DNA from: Liolophura sinensis
Lineage: Eukaryota; Mollusca; Polyplacophora; Chitonida; Chitonidae
Assembly (NCBI RefSeq): GCF_032854445.1
Contig: NC_088300.1
Location: 11,069,191-11,133,190 of the forward strand
DNA: 64,000 nt
Direction: 5' to 3'
Under the pieces are notes generated by a model, which was not told where the DNA came from, made no database searches, and saw nothing but the letters and a program-made list of their open reading frames with translations. How positions within the stretch are numbered: the stretch's first letter is position 1; every line of letters starts with the position of its first letter. Of the stretch, positions 48,001-60,000 are shown piece after piece. Made by a program: the position numbers and the translations under genes.

Positions 48001-51000
48001 TTTTTACTCGTAAGGATGGGAAAAGACTTTGTAGTTACATATGTATGCATCTTTTTATTGTTTTTTATTGTTTTTTAATGTCATGCTCAAGAATTTTGAT
48101 ATCTCTCACCATGATATGACGTTAAAAAAAAATATTTTGTTTTATGATGTTTTAATCCAAGCTCAGTGGGACAACATCAACTTTAACATTCTTTTGTCAC
48201 GCAACCAGTCACAACATCCTACAAGACATCATGCACCACATCACAATGAAATCATAAGCCATTTCCACCTCTCATTCAAAAAATATTTATGCTATTCAAC
48301 CTTTACTATGCAAAATCCTCTGTATACAATTTGGAGTTACAACCATTAACATGGCATTGTTATGTTCTTATGAGTGTATCTCCACATCAAAAAATCTTCA
48401 TGGTAGAGTATACATGTACATGTATTCATCCTGCCTTTTGTGTGAGTAAAACTTTCTATGCTTTATGACAGTTCGGCGACTTGTGCTGTGTGAAGATCTG
48501 AATCATGCCTCATGCGGAGATGTGCTGTTTCACGGCTACTTGGGGCCTCCATGTATGTACACTACACCTGTGCACGTATTTAAGTGTATATGGGTCATAT
48601 CTCCCTCCAAGTGTGTGTATGCCATTATCTCTCTCCAAGTGTATGCTATATCTCCTTCCAGGTGTGGATGCTATATCTCCCTCCATGTCTGTGCATGCTA
48701 TATCTCCCTCCATGTGTGTATGCTGTATCCCCCTGTGTGTGCATGCTATACCCCTCTATGTATGCATGCTATATCTCCCTCCATGCTATATCTCCCTCCA
48801 TGTGTGTATGCTATATCCCCCTGTGTGTGCATGCTATTTCTCCCTTCATGTTTGCATGCTATATCTCCTCCATGTGCACATGCTGTGTCTCCCTCTATGT
48901 GTGTATGCTATTTATCTCTCCATGTGTGTGAGTAATATTTCTTCCATATGTCTATGCTATATCTCCCTCCATGTGTGTCTACAATATCTCCTCCATGTGT
49001 CTTTGCTATACCTCCCTGCATGTGTCTTTGCTATACCTCCCTGCATGTGTCTTTTGCTATATCTCCCTCCATATGTCTCTGCTATATATTGCCCTCCATG
49101 TGTGTTTGCTATATCTTCCTCCATGTGTCTGTGCTACATCTCCTATGTTTATTTATGTTTCTCTCCATGTTTGCATGCTATACCCCCCCTCCATATGTGT
49201 ATGCTATACCCCCCTCCATGTGTGTATGCTATGTCCCCTTCCATGTGTTATGTATGTCTCCTTCGATGTATGTGTGCTACATCTCTCTCCATGTGTACAT
49301 TCTATATCCCCTTTCTTCACAAAGGAAATTTTCTTGTTTGATTTTATTTTATCTACCTATTGCTGGGAAACAGTACGTGTGTAAAGTACTGTAGGCCACA
49401 TGTGTGTGAATCTGAAATATCTAGCTTACATACTGGATATTTGAGTTTTGCACACATGCAGCCTCTCTCTGGTATAGGTTATTAGAGGCCATATCATTGT
49501 GCCCAATGTCGTCTTGCCAGTTGATGATGAGGTGTAAACAACCACAGTTAAACTAGATGTATGACAAAGATGGATCTGTTTGCTTAGTGGCTCCTGCCCC
49601 AGAGGGAGGTGTTTTGGACAAGCGCCACTCACAGTCCATCAGCAGTCTAGACCTGGGAGCCAGCACGGAGACCAGCCGCCCTGGCACAGTCCTACGTCTC
49701 CCAGACACCGCCTCTTACAGAACTCATTCCAGGTAGGCATGACGTTTCTCATAAAACATGTGGCTCATTGTAACAGTACATTTGTGTATCTCATTACTCC
49801 TCCTATTATAACAGGACAGGACACTTGTGTACAGTACAGCTCAGGCTAAAGTCAATTGTTTACTGCTTGTATCGCACACCGAGATATTGAATAACACTCC
49901 ACTGACATGTGACAAACTCTCTACTAAGCTGTCTCTGAGACCTGCTGGGGGGCACAAGACACATCGGACAGTGTGAATATAGTTCCATCTACAGACATAT
50001 GCCTATCCTAGTTTGCAAGCAAAGGTGTAGTCCTCATGTTTCAGCTGTTTGAACATATACCAGCCATGAAAAGTGGAAAATTTATCTTGCACTATATAAC
50101 CTATCTTTGCTCAACAAAATCAGTTCATCAACTTCGTTAAGGGAGTAAATATGCGATCAGGGTCTCAGATTGATGTTGACAGTTGACACACTAATTTTGA
50201 TATAAAATTGATATAAATTTCACAAACCAATGCAACTTTCTCGTGAACAAAAGCACATCAATAGCACGCTTCCCACCTAGGACTTTGCTCAAACAGTGGC
50301 AGACAGCAGTCTCATATGGCCGTGCCTCTGCATGATCCTTCACGCTCATGCCTTACCATTTGTCGCGTTTGTATAAAGGTGACGTCTAAATAACATTATG
50401 TTTCATATCACTGCAAGGATCGCGTAAGCCTCATGTCAAAAGAATTAAGAAATAAAAAAATATAACCCAAAACATGTATGTTCGTGTCAGAATCGGGCAT
50501 CATCAGGCTGCAGGCCTTTCAATGTATGCTACTTCCGGTGGACGGATGTGTAGACCTCACCGCTGCAATCAAAGTAACCCGAAATGGCTGGTGTATTTTT
50601 TTTTTTAATCTGACTGGTGTGTTCCTGAAGCTTTCAAGATTAGCCTACATCGCTGATTGTCTGTACAGACTTGCTTAGTTGCTGACCAAATTGCCACCCG
50701 GGTAGTTGTACAGAAGGATGATTTACATAGAAACAGTGAATTTAGCCCCAGCAGCCAGGTTTGAGAGATTAATTTATTCCTACTGTTTATAATTTTCAAA
50801 ACCATACGGTGTGTTTCAGTTAATAAAGTTTGACACTTGTGGGTAGTATTTACTTACGCCAATATGACATGCCTATTATTCTTCAGTTTTGGCAAAGTGT
50901 CACTGCTGGACATTAAGCCTGCATGGATTCTTCCAGGTCTCTGCTTGACACTTTCGAATATTATACTTAAGCCTGGGATTAAGACAGGCATCTGTATTAA

Positions 51001-54000
51001 TCTCAGATTAATCCTACAATAATCTGCTTTGCTGTTGCTGCCTATTAAACACCCATGATTTTTTTTCACACAAGTATAGTGAATGCCAAAACAATACTGG
51101 TCAAACTGAAGAAACAAAAATAAAACTCATAATCATATGTTTATTGATACATGTAAAAGCTATTCAATACATTTTGCCTCAGGTTTTATTCAAGTTCACA
51201 AATAACATTTGACAACCCTGTCTAAATTCATCTGGGTGTTGGTGCAAATCATGTATTGTTAAGCATAAATTAACAGAATGGAATGAATTCCATGAAGACA
51301 TTTTGTAGTCACAGAGTCAGAAAAGAAAAGGTACACTGTGTCTGGTAGGCCAAAAATTCAAATAAACTGTATTGGTGTATAAAGTATTGTATTACTTTTT
51401 TGTGAGAAAAACCTTTCAAACAAATAATTTAATTTCCTTCATGGAATTGCTGTGTGGGTGCTTTTCCTACATGGTTTTGTATGAACTACAAATTCTCTAT
51501 AGTCATATAGTCAAAGTCTAACTTGTCCTGTATCATGCTTTAATTTTTTTTAACACTTCTGTTAATGAAATTCATATTGTTATACTGTGTTGTTGTTGTA
51601 CAGAATGTAAGCATCAAAATGTCAATTTGGTCTCCTAAATCACTGAGTGGCAGATAATTTTTCACTTGCAAATGACTCCCACATCAAGGAAAACCTTCTG
51701 TGGAAGAAACAAAAGATATTTGTCGATCCTTTAACATGAAGAATGAGATGAAGAATGAGCTAGTTTTAGTGCTCGTAGTGCTGCATTACAAATCTCACAC
51801 GGACGGGCTCATAAATTACTACTTAAAGGGGGATTGCCACTTTGCGGTCAAAAACACACACATCAGATATTATATTTCAGTTTCATGTATTGTGTTAGTC
51901 TTTCAAAAATCTTATTAATCATTCTAACAGAGTACTATATTTTCCGCTGTCAACTTGCCACAGCCAACACATAGGCCTACAAGTGCTCAGCCACGTGTGT
52001 GTGATCAGTCACAATGGACAGATCACGGACTCTGCAGATGACTGTTTGTCTACAGGCCCTCTACAAACTCTCTACAAGACCTCTTGGATTACGCTAATCT
52101 CCTGCCTGGTTTTGACTTTTAGCATAAGCTTTTCTGTACCTCTCGCCACCTGTTCTTGTCACATTTAATAGTTTGTCATATTCAACTATCAGTGCAAATT
52201 GCCCCACTGGATGTATTGCAAGGAAGAAAATCCATGGCTACAAACTGTGTTTTCTAAGCAAATAATGCATTGTGTTCCCAGCAATGACAGACAAACCTAC
52301 AACTGTTGAGAATCCACCAGGCAGTCACAATATGTATGCATACTGTAGTATTGCCTTATTTCCCATAGGAACTCCTCTGTTGATCTGCGCGTAAGCCACA
52401 CCCACTCCCGCCAATCATCCCTTGACCTGCGAAATCGGACACATTCCCGAAACTCGTCACTAGACCAGCGACACTCTCGCAATTCTTCCCTCGACCTCAA
52501 GAACAGTAAGTGTCTTGAAAGTGATTCATTTTCTGACAACAAATGCGTGCTGTTTTAAAGGAGATACATTTATCTCAGACCTCATTGCAGGATCAGAATT
52601 GTAGCACATAACACATGATGCTACTTGCTGACTGGATCTGTGTGATTTTCCACATGTGTCTTCTGTTGTCAGGAGACTTTATACCCCTAGATCTGTGTTG
52701 TTTACCACATTTGTGTGTTTCTGTCGGGTTGTCATACCTAGATCTGTGTGATTTACCCCATGTGCCTGTCAGGGGATATGGTAACTGAATCTGTGTGATT
52801 TACCCCATGTGCCTGTTTCTGTCGGGTTGTCATACCTAGATCTGTGTGATTTACCCCATGTGTCTGTTGTTGTCAGGGGATATGATAAGTGAAGCTATGT
52901 GATTTACCCCATGTGTCTCTTGTTGTCAGGGGACATCATACCCAGATCTGTGTGATTTACCACATGTGTCTGTTGGTGTCAGGGGATATGATAAGTGAAG
53001 CTGTGTGATTTACCCCATGTGTCTGTTGTTGTCAGGGGTCAGTACACATAGATCTGTGTGGTTTACCACATGTGTCTGTTGTTGTCAGGGGATGTGAGAA
53101 CTGAATCTGTGTGATTTACCCCATGTGTCTGTTGTCAGTCAGGGGATATGATAAATGAAGCTGTGTGATTTACCCCATGTGTCTGTTGTTGTCAGGGGTC
53201 GTTACACATAGATCTGTGTGGTTTACCACATGTGTCTGTTGTTGTCAGGGGATATGATAAGTGAATATGTGTGATTTACCCCATGTGTCTGTTGTCGGGG
53301 GACATCATAACCAGATCTGTGTGATTTACCACGTGTCTGTTGTGGTCAGGGGATATGATAAGTGAAGCTGTGTGATTTACCCCATGTGTCTGTTGTTTTC
53401 AGGGGACATCATACCTAGATCTGTGTGATTTACCACGTGTCTGTTGTTGTCAGGGGATGTGATAACTGAATCTGTGTGATTTACTCCATGTGTCTGTTGT
53501 TGTCAGGGGTCATTATACCTAGATCTATGTGATTTACCACATGTCTGTTGTCAGGTGGCATGGTAACTGAATCTGTGTGGGTTACCACATGTGTCTGTTG
53601 TTGTCAGGGGACATGATAACTGAATCTGTGTGGTTTACCACACGTGTCTGTTGTTGTCAGGATGTGATAACTGAATCTGTGTGATTTACCCAGTGTGTCT
53701 GTTGTCAGGGGACATGATAACTGAATCTGTGTGATTTACCCCATGTGTCTGTTGTTGTCAGGGGACATCATACCTAGATCTATGTGATTTACCACGTGTC
53801 TGTTGTCAGGTGGCATGATAACTGAATCTGTGTGTTTTACCACATGTTTCTGTTGTTTAAGGTGCTGCTGTCAGTAACTGCGTGGACCCCCTCCGTGTTA
53901 CCCTGGTCAGAGGACATCATAACTGGATCTGTGTGGCTTATCCCCATTTTGTCTGCTGTTTTAGGTAATATATTGTTAAATGTTTGTTTTCTTCCTTATT

Positions 54001-57000
54001 TCTTGGCTTAGTTTAGATTGTATTTTTTAAGAATATGGATTTCTCTTCACTTCATGAAAGGTATATGTAAATTGAGGATTATGACTTTGTGGGAAATGAA
54101 AAAATGGAAAAAAAAACAACAAAAAAACGTGCACATGCATCTAAAGAAATTGAAACCATTTGTTTCATGTATTATCCTGTCAAATTCCTTGTGTCTTTTC
54201 TGTGCCTGTTAGGATGAAGGACTCAACAGGCTGGTACCTGATCTGGACGAGTCCGTACATGGATAGTGTGGTAGAGAGAATAGCCATCAATGCCAAGGTG
54301 CTCAATCCAAGCCAGGACAACATCAACAACAAGATGGTGGCTGTGGCCCTGTGCAGTTTAATCCGTCTGTGGTCAATCAGCGATGACGGGGAGTGCCGGG
54401 AAATTGGTTAGTATATGTCAGACTAGTCACACAGCTCTTCAGGTGCATACAACATAGGCTCTTAACACTGATTACCTGTTTATACCAGAAAGGTGTCACA
54501 TTTCACCTTACAATCTGTTACAGTAGATATATCCTGGACAGTTCGATAGGAGCCCACTCACTAGTTCGGTCACTGTGAGTTCAAGTCCAGCTCATGCTAG
54601 CTTCCTCTGCAGTCGTACGTCATGGTTTCCCTTGGACTCTGCTCAGTTTCTCATCGTAAAGTGAAATATGCTTGAGTACATCGTAAAATCAAAGTCAATA
54701 AATAAATGGACAGCTCCGTATGGAGACATGCAGTTGCATCATACGGATTATTTGCTGATTAGCCCCTGCCTGCATCGCACACCCAACTGACAAAGATTGT
54801 TTCTTTTATCACACATGGATATAAGCTCATGAGGTTTGTATGTTTTCTTCCCAGGCACATTCAACCTGAATGTCTCCGTGGACTCGTTGTTCTTCATCGG
54901 CAGTCAATTAGTGGCTCTCAGCCAAACGGGCAAGGTGGGGGTGTGGCACGCGATGACACAGCACTGGCAGGTATGTACAGCACCTAACCTTCATCAGGTG
55001 TTAGTTAGTGGTTGTCAGTCAAACGGACAAGGTGGGGGTGTGGTAGTGATGGCAAGTTGGGGTGAGACGTGTGATGATATGACACCTAACCTTCATCAGC
55101 TGTCAGTTATTGGCTGTCCGTCTGAGTTAAAGTCCAGCTCATGCCAGCTTCCTCTCCAGCCATATGTAGGAAGGTCATCCAGCAACCTGCGAATGGCCGT
55201 GGGGTTCCTGGGCTCTACCCAGTTTCCTCCCACCATGATGCTGGCTGCCATCGTGAAAGTGAAATATTCTTTTGCACTGCAGAAAACACCAAGCAAATAA
55301 ATAAATACATCAAACAGGCAAGGTAGGTGTGTGGCACTCAGTGACATAGCACAGACAGGTAGATATACATACAGCACCTAACCTTTATCAGCTGTCAGTA
55401 TGGCGGAAACATGCACTGGCTCTGCAGATACATGCAAAGGTTCTGCAGATACATGCGCTGGTTCTGCACATACATGTACATGCACTACACGAGTACAGCA
55501 GGTACATGTATGAGACATAGTCATGCACAGTTTGTTTTTCTCATGATGTCATTTTGTCTAGCTGTAGGCTATTCATCTTAATCTGCTATTTCTTGACAGA
55601 TTCAAGATGTGGTTCCCATCACCAGTTATGACACAGCGGGTTCTTTCCTGCTCCTAGGTTGTAACAATGGTTCTATTTATTACATCGGTGAGTGTTAGCA
55701 GAATGTATGTAGTCAAGTTCATGTACGCTGTCACATAAAGATAACAGTGCTACCATGTGACTAGAAGTGGAAACAGTCTAAGTGATGGGGCTAGTTTATA
55801 CATTGTAACACTTTGTTGTTGACAATACTGGTGGATTTCACTCTGTGGCAATTGCTAAGTGTCCATCCCCAGAAATCGTTTGGTTCAGTTTGGTTAAAAC
55901 GAATGAAACAAAGGAATACTCAGAAAATGGGTGTCGAGTTGGTTAATTTTTTTCCTTGGAGTCGATTATTAGAAACAGCTGTTGAGAGAGCAGGCCTGGT
56001 GAAAGTAGTCCCACAAGCACAACAGGGAATGTTTACTACTACAATGACACGCTTCACCGATCAGAACTGTCATGATACCGCCCAGCTGTATTTACCATGT
56101 AAATCTTTTCTACATGAAACGTTGGCAACGCACTAAATTAAATACCCAATTAGTATAAAAATTAGTTTTCTTTTTTTTTTTAAAGCCTCTTAACAAATTG
56201 TCAGTTTACACAATATTGTTTAAATGTATCACTACTCAGTGGCCAACTGATAAAGGGATTCATTTGATTCGCTTAAATCGTTTTAACCGAATGGGTAAGT
56301 AAAGGCTGTAGATCAAGTTCGGTTTTCAGGGAAAAATAAAATAAATGAATGCAAACGATTTAAGGGAACGGTCACTTAATTTACTATTAAATGGTATTAT
56401 TAGCTGAGTACGTAGTGTGATAGCACAGCAAAATGTCTCGGGAGCCTACCACTAATGCAGCTGCTGTGTGTTCAACTCCAGTGTATGTGGGAAGGTCTGC
56501 CAACAACATGGAGATCGTTTCCCCAGGGCTCTGCCCAATTTTATCTCATCATAATGCTGTCTGCCGTCATATAAGTTAAATATTCTTGAATATGGCATAA
56601 AAAACCAATCAAATAAATGAATAAATAATGTCATTTTGGACAGTAGACTTGTACTAAAGATTTGTTGCAAAGCAACTGAGGAATAGTAAATAAAATTTGC
56701 TGTGTTTAACAATGTTTTGAATTATTGAGCAAAATTTTGCAAAATGCTACTGATAAGCAGAAAAATTGTGTTCAGGTCGAACATTTAATGAAGTTGAAAA
56801 CTGATTATTATCTGTTATTTTCAGACATGCAGAAGTTTCCATTACGAATGAAGGATAATGACCTGCTGGTGACAGAACTATACAGAGACCCCTCAAATGA
56901 CATGGTTACAGCCCTTAGTGTCTACCTTACCCCCAAAACCAGTGAGTAGCTCTGGCGTGAAGCAGTCTGACAAAGCACTGACACAGACGTATATTCTGTA

Positions 57001-60000
57001 TCAAAGCTCAGGCAATTCTTATCTGTCACAGAAAGTGAATCACAACATTGTTATTTGAATGGACCACTATTCTGAATGAAAACTTTGTGAAGCAGTTTTC
57101 AGGTATATGCAGTCTAAATGTCTTTGCCAAAATTCTGTTCAGAAGTTTATCTTTACAGTATGACTGTGGTTATAAGTATTGCAGTGTGTCTGTTTAAATA
57201 TATACTGCTTTTTCTGTGAGGATAGTGTAAAAGTAGAAAGACTTCTGATTTATTATTGACCTAAGTATTTGAATGAATGAATGCTTGGGGTTTAACGTCG
57301 TACTCAACAATTTTTCAGTCATATGACGACGAAGGAATCTTTAGGGTGCATGTACATGTAATGTGCCTCCTTGTAGCAGGATGGATTTCCACCGCTCTTT
57401 TATTTAGTGCTGCTTCACTGAGACGACTTACCGAAGACAAGTAAGCCGCACCCCCCCCCGAGCCATTATACTGATACGGGTCAACCAGTCGTTGCACTAT
57501 CCCCTTCATGCTGAACGCCAAGCGAGGAAGATACAACTTCCTCTTTTAAAGTCTTCAGTGTGACTCGATCAAGGATTGATCCTGGATCTACCGGTCCCGA
57601 AGCGGACGCTCTACCAACTGTGCTATCTGGGCCGGTCATCCTAAGTGTTTGATGTAATGGAAACCGGAAACCCATTTCATATGACAGTACTTGTGTGTCA
57701 TGTTCAAGTTGATGTAGTTCTGTCCCCTCTTTTGACAAAGATATGCCCCATTTGATACTAATATTTTGTATGCATGTGTTTAAAGTGTTAGACTTGTTTC
57801 AGGTATAAGTGGTAACTGGATAGAGATTGCTTATGGGACAAGCGCTGGGACTGTGCGGGTAATTGTGCAGCATCCTGAGACAGTGGGTCATGGGCCACAA
57901 CTCTTCCAGACATTCACTGTCCATCGCAGCCCAGTGACAAAGGTCATGCTCTCTGAGAAAAACCTTGTTTCCGGTAAGCATGCTAGAAATACCAACCTGG
58001 CTAATAACCTACTTGGTAATGATTATTGTGCAGTATGGTATCAGCCTGTCATAGCAACATCAGCAGTGTGAGAGTTGTGTGTAGAACAGATAGTCAGCTG
58101 ACTCTTAGTTTGCCCCTCAGTCTGCTCCAAGTACAACCGTAGTGTGTGAGAGTTGTGTGTACAACAGATAGTCAACTGACTCTTAGTTTGCCCCTCAGTC
58201 TGCTCCAAGTACAACCGTAGTGTGTGAGAGTTGTGTGTAGAACAGATAGTCAGCTGACTCTGCTCCTAGTACAACCATAGTGTGTGAGAGTTGTGTGTAC
58301 AACAGATAGTCAGCTTACTGTGTTAGTTTGCCCCACAGTCTGCTCCAAGTACAACCATAGTTTGTGAGAGTTGTGTGTACAACAGATAGTCAACTGACTA
58401 TGTGTTAGTTTGCCCCACAGTCTGCTCCAAGTACAACCGTAGTTTGTGAGAGTTGTGTGTACAACAGATAGTCAACTGACTGTGTGTTAGTTTGCCCCAC
58501 AGTCTGCTCCTAGTACAACCGTAGTGTGTGAGAGTTGTGTGTACAGCAGATAGTCAGCTGACTGTGTGTTAGTTTGCCACACAGTCTGCTCCAAGTACAA
58601 CCGTAGTTTGTGAGAGTTGTGTGTACAACAGATAGTCAACTGACTGTGTGTTAGTTTGCCCCACAGTCTGATCCTAGTACAACCGTAGTGTGTGAGAGTT
58701 GTGTGTACAACAGATAGTCAGCTGACTGTGTTAGTTTGCCCCTCAGTCTGCTCCAAGTACAACCGTAGTTTGTGAGAGTTATGTGTACAACAGATAGTCA
58801 ACTGACTGTGTGTTAGTTTGCCCCACAGTCTGCTCCTAGTACAACTGTAGTGTGTGAGAGTTGTGTGTACAACAGAAAGTCAACTGACTGTGTTAGTTTT
58901 CCCCACAGTCTGCTCCAAGTACAACCGTAGTTTGTGAGAGTTGTGTGTACAACAGATAGTCAACTGACTGTGTGTTAGTTTGCCCCAAAGTCTGATCCTA
59001 GTACAACCGTAGTGTGTGAGAGTTGTGTGTACAGCAGATAGTCAGCTGACTGTGTGTTAGTTTGCCCCACAGTCTGCTCCAAGTACAACCGTAGTTTGTG
59101 AGAGTTGTGTGTACAACAGATAGTCAACTGACTGTGTGTTAGTTTGCCCCACAGTCTGCTCCTAGTACAACCGTAGTGTGTGAGAGTTGTGTGTACAACA
59201 GATAGTCAGCTGACTGTGTTAGTTTGCCCCTCAATCTGCTCCAAGTACAACTGTAGTTTGTGAGAGTTGTGTGTACAACAGATAGTCAACTGACTGTGTG
59301 TTAGTTTGCCCCACAGTCTGCTCCTAGTACAACCGTAGTGTGTGAGAGTTGTGTGTACAACAGAAAGTCAACTGACTGTGTGTTAGTTTGCCCCACATTT
59401 TACTCCTAGTACAACCGTAGTGTGTGGGAGATGTGTGTACAACAGATTGTCAACTGACTGTGATAGTTTGCCCCACAGTCTGCTCCAAGTACAACCGTAG
59501 TGTGTGATAGTTGTATGGAGATCAAATATTCATCAGACTGTGTGTTAGTCTGTTCCACACTCTGCTCGTAGTACAACCATAGTGTCTGAAAGTTGTGTGT
59601 ACAAAGATAGTCAATTGACTGTGTTAGTTTGCCCCCCAGTTTGCTCCTAGTACAACTGTAGTGTCTGAAATTTGTGTGTACAACGGATAGTCAGCTGAAT
59701 GTGTGTTTGGTTGCCCCACAGTTTGCTGCTAGTACAACCATAATGTGTGAGAGTTGTGTGTACAACAGATTGTCAGGTGACTGTGTGTTAGTTTGCCCCA
59801 CAGTTTGCTCCTGGTATAACCATAGTGTCTGAAAGTTGTGTGTCAACTGAATGTGTGTTTGTTTGTCCCGCAGTGTGTTGGTCTGAGTACAACCATTGTG
59901 TGAGAGCTGTGTGTACAGCAGATAATCAACTGATTATGTGTTTGTTTGCCCCATATTCTTGAGCATGGCGTAAAACACCAGTCAAATAAATAAAACAAAT

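Noticed and set aside
48465-49394. Cys/Ser/Pro-rich ORFs of up to 278 codons
   Set aside because: They translate the intron 6 minisatellite of KCTD3; only 48472-48552 at the start is a real exon.
55813-56136. 107-codon plus-strand ORF in KCTD3 intron 12
   Set aside because: No splice sites fit the phase between exons 12 and 13, and exon 12 joins exon 13 perfectly without it.
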